Below, one piece after another: positions 1-6,357 of a DNA stretch of 8,455 bases (positions are counted from its first letter, which is position 1; each line of letters starts with the position of its first letter). The DNA is taken from contig DCYM01000127.1 in assembly GCA_002331465.1 (NCBI GenBank), forward strand, positions 1 to 8,455. The letters run 5' to 3'. A program made the translations under genes and the position numbers. The notes beneath the pieces are model-generated. The model made no database searches. It was not told where the DNA came from and saw only the letters and a program-made list of their open reading frames with translations. The DNA is from Candidatus Neomicrothrix sp. UBA2110. Lineage in GTDB: Bacteria > Actinomycetota > Acidimicrobiia > Acidimicrobiales > Poriferisodalaceae.

Positions 1-1132
1 TGAGGAGTTCGGAATTCAGCTGTACCCGATGGGTGACCCTGGTCAGGGAATTGTGCACGTCATCGGCCCCGAGAAAGGTCTCACCTTGCCCGGTATGACT
101 GTGGTCTGTGGAGATAGCCACACCTCTACTCACGGCGCATTCGGAGCCTTGGCATTTGGGATTGGCACCTCCGAGGTGGAGCACGTCCTAGCGAGTCAAA
201 CCCTTCCGCAAAGCCGACCTGGGACCATGGCTATCAACGTTGAGGGCGAAGCACCTTCAGGAGTAACGGCCAAGGACATCGTTCTGGCAATCATTGGCCG
301 TATCGGAACCGGGGGCGGCATCGGGCACATCATCGAGTATCGCGGTTCTGCAATCCGCTCACTATCGATGGAAGGCCGCATGACGGTCTGCAACATGTCT
401 ATCGAAGCTGGTGCCAAAGCAGGACTCATAGCTCCCGACGAAACTACGTTTGCCTACCTACAAGGCCGCCCTCACGCTCCGTCAGGCGGGGACTGGGACG
501 CTGCAGTAGCAGACTGGGCCACGCTCACCACCGACTCTGATGCCTCGTTCGATCAGACAGTGGATATCGATGCAACTCAACTGGAGCCTCACGTAACTTG
601 GGGAACCAACCCGGCTCACGTCATTCCTATTAGCGCTCCTATTCCTGGTCCTGATGCTTATTCCGACCCTGTTGCGGCGAGCACTGCCGAGCGTGCTTTG
701 GAATATATGGGACTTACCCCTGGCAAAAAACTCGGTGATGTAGCAGTAGACACCGTGTTTATCGGTTCGTGCACCAATTCTCGTATTGAAGATCTTCGGT
801 CCGCTGCTGCGGTGGCAAAGGGACGCAAGGTCAAAGAGGGCGTACGAACACTCGTGGTGCCTGGCTCTTTTCAGGTGAAGGCTCAAGCAGAAGCGGAGGG
901 ATTGGACAAAGTGTTCACCGATGCAGGTTTCGATTGGCGTGAACCAGGGTGCTCTATGTGTCTGGCAATGAACCCGGACAAGTTGGAACCGGGCGAGCGG
1001 TCAGCGTCTACCTCCAACAGAAACTTCGAAGGCAGACAGGGGCGGGGTGGAAGAACTCACCTAGTTTCACCAGCTGTAGCTGCGGCTACCGCTATCGCGG
1101 GGACGTTCGTTACTCCCGCGGATTTGGACTGA
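1..1132 (+). CDS. leuC: 3-isopropylmalate dehydratase large subunit, 5'-truncated by window edge
   Basis: Large, iron-sulfur subunit of isopropylmalate isomerase (aconitase family). With LeuD it converts 2-isopropylmalate to 3-isopropylmalate in leucine synthesis, in the cytoplasm. The reading frame is open from base 2, with residues EEFGIQLYP before the first in-window ATG at 29, so that ATG is internal and the true start lies upstream. About 376 residues are visible. The three cluster-ligand cysteines are present: one in GSCTNSR (codon 770-772) and two in GCSMC, spaced 60 and 3 residues apart as in E. coli LeuC (347, 407, 410). By that alignment about 90 N-terminal residues are missing. Other family motifs are CGDSHTSTHGAFG near visible residues 36-48 and SNRNFEGRQG near 338-347. 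leuD follows after 13 bases, so the two are surely co-transcribed. The frame is intact and the identification is firm. Confidence 0.97.
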   Translation, partial: EEFGIQLYPMGDPGQGIVHVIGPEKGLTLPGMTVVCGDSHTSTHGAFGALAFGIGTSEVEHVLASQTLPQSRPGTMAINVEGEAPSGVTAKDIVLAIIGRIGTGGGIGHIIEYRGSAIRSLSMEGRMTVCNMSIEAGAKAGLIAPDETTFAYLQGRPHAPSGGDWDAAVADWATLTTDSDASFDQTVDIDATQLEPHVTWGTNPAHVIPISAPIPGPDAYSDPVAASTAERALEYMGLTPGKKLGDVAVDTVFIGSCTNSRIEDLRSAAAVAKGRKVKEGVRTLVVPGSFQVKAQAEAEGLDKVFTDAGFDWREPGCSMCLAMNPDKLEPGERSASTSNRNFEGRQGRGGRTHLVSPAVAAATAIAGTFVTPADLD

Positions 1133-1138
1133 AAGAGG
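1132..1138 (+). promoter_or_regulatory. Ribosome binding site of leuD
   Basis: AAAGAGG lies 7 bases before the leuD ATG and overlaps the last base of the leuC stop codon. The spacing is ideal and supports the ATG at 1146 as the leuD start, with translation following directly on leuC. Confidence 0.7.
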
Positions 1139-1145
1139 TAGGCAG

Positions 1146-1742
1146 ATGCAAGCAGTTCGCGTTCACGAAGGACGGGCAGTGCCGCTGGATCGGAGCGATG
1201 TCGATACTGATCAAATCATTCCCAGCGATTGGCTAAAACGCGTTGAGCGCACCGGATTCGGCAAGGGATTATTCTCCGAGTGGCGAGATGATCGAGAGTT
1301 CATTCTGAACGATGAAAATTACGCCGGGGCATCCATTTTGGTAGCTGGTCTTAACTTCGGAACCGGCTCTTCTCGGGAGCACGCTGTATGGGCTCTGATG
1401 GACTACGGCTTCATGGCAGTGATCTCGCCCCGATTTGGAGACATATTCCAAAACAACGCAACCAAAAACGGGCTCATACCCTGCCAAATCAGTGAGGAAG
1501 CGGCGACGAAGCTAAGAGAGGCTCTCCATTCGGACCCTGAACTTGCAGTCACAGTTGACGTGGAACGGCTAAAGGTGATGGCACCGGCGATAGGACTTGA
1601 AGAAGATTTCCCCATGGATGCCGCAACCCAAAATCGCTTCCTCGAAGGGCTCGATGATATTGGGATCACTCTCCGCAGTGAAGAATCGATCGGGAGTTTT
1701 GAAGGAACCCGCCCGGGCTGGTTGCCCAGCACCCGAAGCTAA
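1146..1742 (+). CDS. leuD: 3-isopropylmalate dehydratase small subunit
   Basis: Small (swivel-domain) subunit of isopropylmalate isomerase, partner of LeuC. At 198 residues it has the normal bacterial LeuD length. Visible family motifs are DVDTDQIIP (residues 18-26), the substrate-binding segment GLNFGTGSSREHA (68-80), then SPRFGDIFQNNATKNGLIP (94-112) and the C-terminal FLEGLDDIGITL (165-176). The ATG start is supported by AAAGAGG 7 bases upstream. The gene ends in TAA only 15 bases from the stop of the convergent serA. It shares the leuC transcript; no promoter is apparent between them. No truncation or missing residue is seen. Confidence 0.97.
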   Translation: MQAVRVHEGRAVPLDRSDVDTDQIIPSDWLKRVERTGFGKGLFSEWRDDREFILNDENYAGASILVAGLNFGTGSSREHAVWALMDYGFMAVISPRFGDIFQNNATKNGLIPCQISEEAATKLREALHSDPELAVTVDVERLKVMAPAIGLEEDFPMDAATQNRFLEGLDDIGITLRSEESIGSFEGTRPGWLPSTRS

Positions 1743-1752
1743 ACAAACAACT

Positions 1753-1771
1753 TTCAACTAGTCGAGTTGAA
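1753..1771 (-). terminator. Candidate intrinsic terminator of serA, overlapping its stop codon
   Basis: A perfect 7-bp inverted repeat, TTCAACT (1753-1759) and AGTTGAA (1765-1771), is separated by a 5-base loop. Read on the minus strand, the hairpin is followed by AGTTGTTTGTTTAG, which is T-rich, as expected for a Rho-independent terminator of serA. On the plus strand no T tract follows, so it should act mainly on serA and not on leuD. The stem is weak (two G-C pairs) and includes the last serA codons, so the call is tentative. Confidence 0.42.
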
Positions 1772-3326
1772 CGAGTGAAGCTGACCGAATACCGGGCACT
1801 GCGTTCAAGGTCTCTAACACGTCGTCAGCTATTACTTCGTCGGAAGCCAACGCCATTAACGCGTGGTCACCGCGCCGATCGCGGCCCAGTCCCATAAACG
1901 AAATATTGACACCGGCCGTTCCCAAAATGGACCCCACAATTCCAATCATTCCAGGCTGGTCATCATTCCTGATGACCAACATATAGTCGGCCAACGGAAC
2001 CTCAACCGAGTGATCATCGATCATCACTATCCGCGGTTCATTCCCCGAGCGGACGAGAGTACCTGCAACGGAATGACCACCACCGCTCACTTCGACCAGA
2101 TTGCGGAATTCACCGGCATCTCGCGACCCGACATCGCGAACTAACACACCCATCTTCTCGGCGTGTTCGAACGCATTCACGAAGGTAACTGGGCTACTTA
2201 CGATCCGCCCAAAAATTCCTCGGAGAACCGACAAGACAAGAATTCTTCGGTCATATCCACCTATCTCACCAGCTACTTTCACCTCTATATCGTCTGGTAT
2301 TCCGCGAACTAAGGCACCAAGGAAGGCACCTAGTCGTTCGCCAATTCCTAAATATGGGCGGAGCGCGTCAGAAGCGTCTTCAGCGGCAATATTGACTGCG
2401 AAAGGAACAAAATCACCGTCGAGCGCCAACGCAACCTGTTCAGCAATGGTCACACCCGCTCGATGTTGTGCCTCATGGGTGCTGGCACCTAAATGCGGGG
2501 TCACGACCACTTCGGGTCGACCAAACAGTGGCGACTCCGTCTTGGGTTCGGTGTCAAAAACGTCCAGAGCAGCGCCTCCAATTTGCCCGTTCTCTATTGC
2601 CGCCGCTAAATCGGCCTCCACAACCACTCCCCCGCGCGCCGCATTAACAAGACGCGCACCACGTTTGAATTTGGCAAATCTTTCGGCATTAAAGAGACCC
2701 ACAGTGTCCGCGTTCTTTGGCAAATGGATCGTTACAAAATCAGACTGACTTAGCAGTTCGTCAAGTTCCACCATTTCCACGTTGATAGCACGTGCTGAAT
2801 CTGCGCTCACGAACGGGTCATACGCCAGAAGCCGCACGTCGAAGCCAGCTAAACGCTGTGCTACAAGTCGGCCTACTCGCCCAAGCCCGACAATGCCCAC
2901 GGTTTTGTGAAGCAACTCGGTGCCGGCCCACAGTCCACGTTCCCAACGGCCATTAGTAAGAGCAGCGTGAGCTTGGGGCAGGTTGCGCGCCACCGCGAGG
3001 AGAAGACCCACAGAATGCTCCGCCGCTGAAACCACGTTTGACTCAGGAGCGTTGCAAACGAGAATCCCGCGCGACGTTGCAGCTGCAGTGTCGACGTTGT
3101 CCAAACCCACGCCGGCACGTCCTACGACCTGCAGCTGGACTCCAGCGTCGAGAAGTTGACTATCAACCACTGTTGCGGAACGAATAATTAGAGCATCGGC
3201 ATCACTGATTGCCGATTGAAGCTCTTTAGGCGTGAGACCGAGACACACGTCAACTTCGTGACCACGTGCTCGCAAAAGCTCAAGACCAGCCTCTGCCAGC
3301 TTCTCCGACACCAAGACTCGGGCCAC
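1758..3326 (-). CDS. serA: D-3-phosphoglycerate dehydrogenase, long form with ACT domain
   Basis: Oxidises 3-phosphoglycerate to 3-phosphohydroxypyruvate with NAD+, the first committed step of serine synthesis. At 522 residues it is the long form, close to the 528 of M. tuberculosis SerA. Order: split substrate domain (about 1-97 and 284-315), Rossmann NAD domain (about 98-283) with GLGRVG at 147-152 and acidic D170 after strand 2, an intervening ASB-type domain (about 316-445), and a C-terminal ACT domain (448-522). The catalytic set is complete: R231 in NAARGG, E260 in FDTEP, H278 in TPHLGAS. The ACT domain suggests serine feedback, but its ligand loop (NDDQPG, AGVN) differs from the mycobacterial one. 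The GTG start lies one base after the aminotransferase stop (TGA-G-GTG), so translation is probably coupled. Convergent with leuD, with a candidate terminator over its stop codon. Confidence 0.97.
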   Translation of the reverse strand: MARVLVSEKLAEAGLELLRARGHEVDVCLGLTPKELQSAISDADALIIRSATVVDSQLLDAGVQLQVVGRAGVGLDNVDTAAATSRGILVCNAPESNVVSAAEHSVGLLLAVARNLPQAHAALTNGRWERGLWAGTELLHKTVGIVGLGRVGRLVAQRLAGFDVRLLAYDPFVSADSARAINVEMVELDELLSQSDFVTIHLPKNADTVGLFNAERFAKFKRGARLVNAARGGVVVEADLAAAIENGQIGGAALDVFDTEPKTESPLFGRPEVVVTPHLGASTHEAQHRAGVTIAEQVALALDGDFVPFAVNIAAEDASDALRPYLGIGERLGAFLGALVRGIPDDIEVKVAGEIGGYDRRILVLSVLRGIFGRIVSSPVTFVNAFEHAEKMGVLVRDVGSRDAGEFRNLVEVSGGGHSVAGTLVRSGNEPRIVMIDDHSVEVPLADYMLVIRNDDQPGMIGIVGSILGTAGVNISFMGLGRDRRGDHALMALASDEVIADDVLETLNAVPGIRSASLVQLD

Positions 3327-3327
3327 C

Positions 3328-4524
3328 TCAGCCTGCTACCAGCTCAGTAACGCGATTGATTCCATCGACTAGATCGTCAATACCCAAAGCAAAAGAAAAG
3401 CGGGCGTAGCCAGGCGCCCCGAAAGCTTCGCCTGGCACAAAGGCCACGTTCGCTTCCTCCAAAACGATCGTTGCCAAATCAAGAGTTGAGTCCACTTGGC
3501 GGTTTGCAATTTTGCGCCCAATCAATCCCTGCAACGACGGGAACGCGTAGAACGCTCCCTGCGGTTCAAGGCACTCAACTCCTTCAATTTCATTCAACAT
3601 TCGGTGGATCGTGAGACGACGTTCGTCAAAAGCCGTACGCATCACATTTACGTCATCAAGACTCCCGGTTAGGGCTGCAGTTGCTGCAACTTGGGCCACG
3701 TTACAAACATTGGAAGTTGCATGACTTTGCAAATTCGAAGCCGCCTTGATGACGTCAGAAGGGCCCGCCATCCATCCCACGCGCCAACCTGTCATCGCGT
3801 ACGTCTTTGCTACGCCGTTCAACACGACGCATTTCTCCAGAATTTCGGGGACGACAACTGGCATCGAATAGTGAACCGCTTCGCCGTATACGAGATGTTC
3901 ATATATTTCATCGGTAATCACCCATATGTCGTTGGCGACGGCCCAACGGCCTATGGCCTCTATTTCTTCTCTCGGGTAGACGGCACCGGTCGGGTTCGAA
4001 GGGGATACGAAGACGAGCGCCTTTGTTCGCTCATTTCTTGCTGCTTCAAGTTGTTCGACGGTTACACGAAATCCTTGATCAGCACCCGCAAAAATCTCGA
4101 CCGGAACACCACCGAACATGCGAATCGATTCAGGATAGGTCGTCCAGTAAGGAGCGGGAAGTAACACCTCGTCACCCGGATCTAACAAGGTCATCATTGT
4201 GTTGAAAACAGCTTGTTTCCCCCCGTTGGTCACTAAGAATTGGTTGGACGGAATATCCAAGCCCGAGTCGCGCATCGTCTTTGCTGACAGGGCGTCCTTG
4301 AGTTCCGGAAGTCCACCGGCTGGCGAGTAGCGGTGGTGTCTGGTGTCGGCACAGGCAGATATAGCGGACTCCACTATGTGGGCGGGGGTGGCGAAATCGG
4401 GTTCGCCGGCACCGAAGCCGATGACATTGTGTCCTGCTGCCTTCAAAGCCTTAGCTTTAGCGTCAACGGCAAGTGTCGCCGATTCCGCAATCTGTCCTAC
4501 GGCTGACGAAATTCGATTGGTCAC
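3328..4524 (-). CDS. Class I PLP-dependent aminotransferase, aspartate aminotransferase-like (subgroup I-gamma)
   Basis: Transfers amino groups between glutamate and an oxo acid, most likely oxaloacetate/aspartate. The 398-residue length and motifs match the Thermus/Bacillus AspC-like subgroup, some members of which also use prephenate or aromatic substrates. Visible are GAGEPDF (38-44), YSPAGGLPELK (66-76), PAPYWTTYPE (123-132, the Trp stacks near PLP), SPSNPTG (174-180, substrate/PLP Asn177), TDEIYEHLVY (204-213, Asp205 and Tyr208), the PLP lysine K240 in GVAKTYAMTGWRVGW, and R375 in YARFSF as carboxylate-binding arginine. The GTG start has CAGGAG 7 bases upstream. It precedes serA by one base and is divergent from serC, so it lies between the two serine genes. 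Substrate specificity cannot be read from sequence alone, so no gene symbol is given. Confidence 0.92.
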   Translation of the reverse strand: MTNRISSAVGQIAESATLAVDAKAKALKAAGHNVIGFGAGEPDFATPAHIVESAISACADTRHHRYSPAGGLPELKDALSAKTMRDSGLDIPSNQFLVTNGGKQAVFNTMMTLLDPGDEVLLPAPYWTTYPESIRMFGGVPVEIFAGADQGFRVTVEQLEAARNERTKALVFVSPSNPTGAVYPREEIEAIGRWAVANDIWVITDEIYEHLVYGEAVHYSMPVVVPEILEKCVVLNGVAKTYAMTGWRVGWMAGPSDVIKAASNLQSHATSNVCNVAQVAATAALTGSLDDVNVMRTAFDERRLTIHRMLNEIEGVECLEPQGAFYAFPSLQGLIGRKIANRQVDSTLDLATIVLEEANVAFVPGEAFGAPGYARFSFALGIDDLVDGINRVTELVAG

Positions 4525-4584
4525 GGATAGGCTCCTGAGTGATCGGGACGTGTCGCAAACGTCCGACGGACATAGTGGCAGGCA
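4525..4584. promoter_or_regulatory. Divergent control region between the aminotransferase-serA unit and serC
   Basis: This 60-base gap must hold at least part of the promoters for transcripts leaving in both directions. It contains nested inverted repeats: GGACGT (4546-4551) with ACGTCC (4559-4564) across a 7-base spacer; GTCG (4552-4555) with CGAC (4564-4567); and GTCC-GAC-GGAC (4561-4571). These are plausible operator half-sites. No convincing -35/-10 pair is seen. CATAGT (4571-4576) is a possible weak -10 for serC; if used, transcription would begin at about the serC ATG, giving a nearly leaderless mRNA, which is common in actinobacteria. serC has only a poor, too-close GGCAGG before its start. 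The role is inferred from position and symmetry. Confidence 0.5.
4532..4537 (-). promoter_or_regulatory. Ribosome binding site of the aminotransferase gene
   Basis: On the minus strand CAGGAG sits 7 bases before the GTG at 4524. This strong Shine-Dalgarno match at ideal spacing fixes the GTG as the start; there is no competing ATG nearby in frame. Confidence 0.75.
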
Positions 4585-5703
4585 ATGACCGCGACTGAAA
4601 CTTCTATTTCTCTTCCCGCTGGATTACGCCCTAAAGATGGGCGTTTCGGATCAGGCCCTTCCAAGGTCCGACCTGAAGCTATTCACGCTCTTTCTAGCCT
4701 TGCTCGAGACTATTTGGGGACCAGCCACCGCCAGGCAACCGTTAAAGACCAAGTATCGAGACTACGAAGCGGACTTTCAAACTTATTTGATTTGCCAGAT
4801 GGGTGGGAAATTATTTTAGGTAACGGCGGTACGACTCTGTTTTGGGATGCGGCCTCTTTTGGTTTGATCGAATATGCCAGTCAGCATTTAACGTTCGGTG
4901 AGTTCTCCTCAAAATTCGCAAAGGTGGTCCAGGCTGCTCCCCATCTCGCGGAACCTCAAATTATAAGCAGCGAACCGGGCACTCACCCGATGCCAGTCAA
5001 GTCAAATGTCGACAGTTATGCGCTCACACACAACGAGACGTCAACTGGTGTATTGGCAACCTTGAGTCGTCCAAGCGAAGACGGGTTGGTACTGGTAGAT
5101 GCAACTTCGGCCGCGGGGGCCATCTTGTGGAACCCCTCCGAGGTCGATTGCTATTACTTTGCCCCACAAAAGGCTCTGGCTTCCGATGGCGGTTTGTGGT
5201 TTGCAGCGTGTTCCCCTCGCGCTGTTGAACGCATCCAACTTCTTTGTTCCGGAGATCGATGGATTCCCGCGAGTTTGGATTTGGGCATCGCTCTTACTAA
5301 CTCTCGACAAAACCAGACCTACAACACTCCGAGTCTGGCGACAATTCTTCTGGCGGCCGAAACTGTTGACTGGATCAATGAGTCGGGCGGCCTTAAGTGG
5401 GCCGAAGCTCGATGTCGCGAAAGTAGTGACACCATTTATCAATGGGCCAGCGAAAGATCCTTCGCTCAACCCTTTGTCGCCGAAGCGGGTCAACGTTCAC
5501 CTGTTGTGTGCACTATTGATTTCGATGGAGTTGAGGCAGACGCGATTAGCAGAGTGCTTCGAGTCAACGGCATCCTTGATACTGAGTCGTATCGCAAACT
5601 TGGCCGAAACCAGCTCCGAATTGCTACATTCCCGGCGATCGATCCTGATGATGTGCGTGCACTGTGCACGTGCATCGATTACATCGTCGACTCCTTGACG
5701 TAA
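4585..5703 (+). CDS. serC: Phosphoserine aminotransferase, actinobacterial type
   Basis: PLP enzyme (class V fold) that transaminates 3-phosphohydroxypyruvate with glutamate to phosphoserine, the step after SerA; in E. coli SerC also serves pyridoxine synthesis. The 372 residues align from end to end, by recall, with M. tuberculosis SerC (376 residues): KDGRFGSGPSKVR (17-29), GTSHRQA (45-51), ILGNGGTTLFWDAA (77-90), LTFGEFSSKF (102-111), HNETSTGV (149-156), VDATSAAG (171-178, Asp172 to the PLP ring nitrogen), FAPQKALASDGG (192-203, PLP lysine K196), NQTYNTPS (243-250) and YRKLGRNQLRIATFPA (336-351). The start agrees with the mycobacterial N-terminus to within a few residues, although the upstream Shine-Dalgarno is weak. 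Divergent from the aminotransferase-serA unit and convergent with yqgE, 28 bases away. The residue after the PLP lysine is Ala where M. tuberculosis has Asn. Confidence 0.96.
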   Translation: MTATETSISLPAGLRPKDGRFGSGPSKVRPEAIHALSSLARDYLGTSHRQATVKDQVSRLRSGLSNLFDLPDGWEIILGNGGTTLFWDAASFGLIEYASQHLTFGEFSSKFAKVVQAAPHLAEPQIISSEPGTHPMPVKSNVDSYALTHNETSTGVLATLSRPSEDGLVLVDATSAAGAILWNPSEVDCYYFAPQKALASDGGLWFAACSPRAVERIQLLCSGDRWIPASLDLGIALTNSRQNQTYNTPSLATILLAAETVDWINESGGLKWAEARCRESSDTIYQWASERSFAQPFVAEAGQRSPVVCTIDFDGVEADAISRVLRVNGILDTESYRKLGRNQLRIATFPAIDPDDVRALCTCIDYIVDSLT

Positions 5704-5731
5704 CCGATAGAGCGGAAGTCTTTCAGCTACC

Positions 5732-6301
5732 TCAATTCAGATATGAGTGATCGGGGTGGAAAGCGATGAGTCGCGCCGGGGAGTTTTGGCGACTCAGGAC
5801 GCGACTCCAACACTGAAACGGATCTGAAATCAGATCATCAGGCTTCGACTCGAAGACCCACCACGCGCCTTCTTCTAGTTCAACCTGCAGTTGGCCTTGA
5901 CTCCAACCTGAATAGCCCAAATAAAGACAGACATTTTCTCGGTCTTCTTGAGCTATGTCTAGTTCTTCTTCTATATCCAACAGTGCAATTTGCTCCGTAA
6001 CAGCAGTCAAACCTTTCCAGGTAGCCGATGTGGGAACCAACGCGACTAGCGCGTTTGTTTGGACCGGGCCACCCAAAAAGCATCGTGGAGTGATTCCACG
6101 GCCTTCAACCCATCCGGGAAGAACCTGTTCGGTTGAAATGTCAGATGGGCGGTTGAGAATGACACCCAAAGAGCCTTCGGCTCCATGGTCGAGGAGCAAC
6201 ACCACTGAACGTCGAAAGTTCGGGTCTTCTAGTTGGGGAGTTGCGACCAATAGACAGCCGCGTTGCGGAGCGCTGATGGGGGTCACCATACGGTCGGCCA
6301 C
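5732..6301 (-). CDS. yqgE: YqgE/AlgH family protein (UPF0301), function unknown
   Basis: Conserved cytoplasmic protein of the YqgE/AlgH (UPF0301, DUF179) family. Its biochemical activity is not established; the AlgH name comes from a regulatory effect on alginate in Pseudomonas. The 189 residues match the family's usual length. Motifs in order: GCLLVATPQLEDPNF (15-29), GVILNRP (46-52), FLGGPV (75-80) and YLGYSGWSQGQLQVELEEG (127-145), with a C-terminal HPDHSYLN. No signal peptide or membrane segment is seen. The GTG start is preferred over the ATG at 6289 because AGGAAGGAG lies 7 bases before the GTG. It follows ilvC by 56 bases on the same strand with a hairpin between, so it probably shares the ilv transcript at least in part. 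Convergent with serC, with no clear terminator in the 28-base gap. The family call is firm; the role is unknown. Confidence 0.93.
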   Translation of the reverse strand: MADRMVTPISAPQRGCLLVATPQLEDPNFRRSVVLLLDHGAEGSLGVILNRPSDISTEQVLPGWVEGRGITPRCFLGGPVQTNALVALVPTSATWKGLTAVTEQIALLDIEEELDIAQEDRENVCLYLGYSGWSQGQLQVELEEGAWWVFESKPDDLISDPFQCWSRVLSRQNSPARLIAFHPDHSYLN

Positions 6302-6308
6302 CGAGTCA

Positions 6309-6317
6309 CTCCTTCCT
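6309..6317 (-). promoter_or_regulatory. Strong ribosome binding site of yqgE
   Basis: On the minus strand AGGAAGGAG lies 7 bases before the GTG at 6301. It is the longest purine-rich Shine-Dalgarno in the window and decides the GTG start over the ATG four codons downstream. Confidence 0.75.
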
Positions 6318-6320
6318 ACA

Positions 6321-6346
6321 GATGTCGACCAGAAGCAATCGACACC
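6321..6346 (-). other. Stem-loop between ilvC and yqgE
   Basis: Inverted repeat of 8 pairs on the minus strand, GGTGTCGA and TCGACATC, with one G-U pair and a 10-base loop. It begins about 11 bases after the ilvC stop codon. No T tract follows, so it is not a classical intrinsic terminator. It could stabilise the upstream ilv mRNA end or tune the flow into yqgE, and the yqgE Shine-Dalgarno starts just after it. It may also be chance; the only evidence is the symmetry and position. Confidence 0.35.
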
Positions 6347-6357
6347 ATCGAGCTGGC

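Noticed and set aside
29..31. ATG as the start of leuC
   Set aside because: The frame is open to the window edge and the codons before it give conserved LeuC residues, so the gene is cut by the edge and this Met is internal.
482..886. Open frame of 134 codons on the minus strand, opposite leuC
   Set aside because: It is antisense to conserved leuC, has no ribosome site that I can see, and its product matches no family I know.
949..1236. Open frame spanning the end of leuC and the start of leuD
   Set aside because: It overlaps the conserved C-terminus of LeuC and the conserved N-terminus of LeuD in a different frame, so it is a shadow and not a bridging gene.
2101..2748. Open frame of 215 codons on the plus strand, opposite serA
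   Set aside because: It lies wholly antisense to a clearly conserved serA. Its product is rich in Ser, Thr, Pro, Arg and Ala with no recognisable motif, as expected from the complementary strand of a coding gene.
3691..4164. Open frame of 157 codons on the plus strand opposite the aminotransferase
   Set aside because: It is antisense to the region coding for the PLP lysine and other active-site motifs, and has no family resemblance.
5099..5698. Open frame of 199 codons on the plus strand in another frame of serC
   Set aside because: It is fully inside serC, whose own frame carries every conserved motif to the end. The alternative product is low in recognisable content.
6287..6289. Alternative ATG start for yqgE
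   Set aside because: The GTG four codons upstream has a strong AGGAAGGAG at 7 bases. The ATG would have a 19-base spacing.
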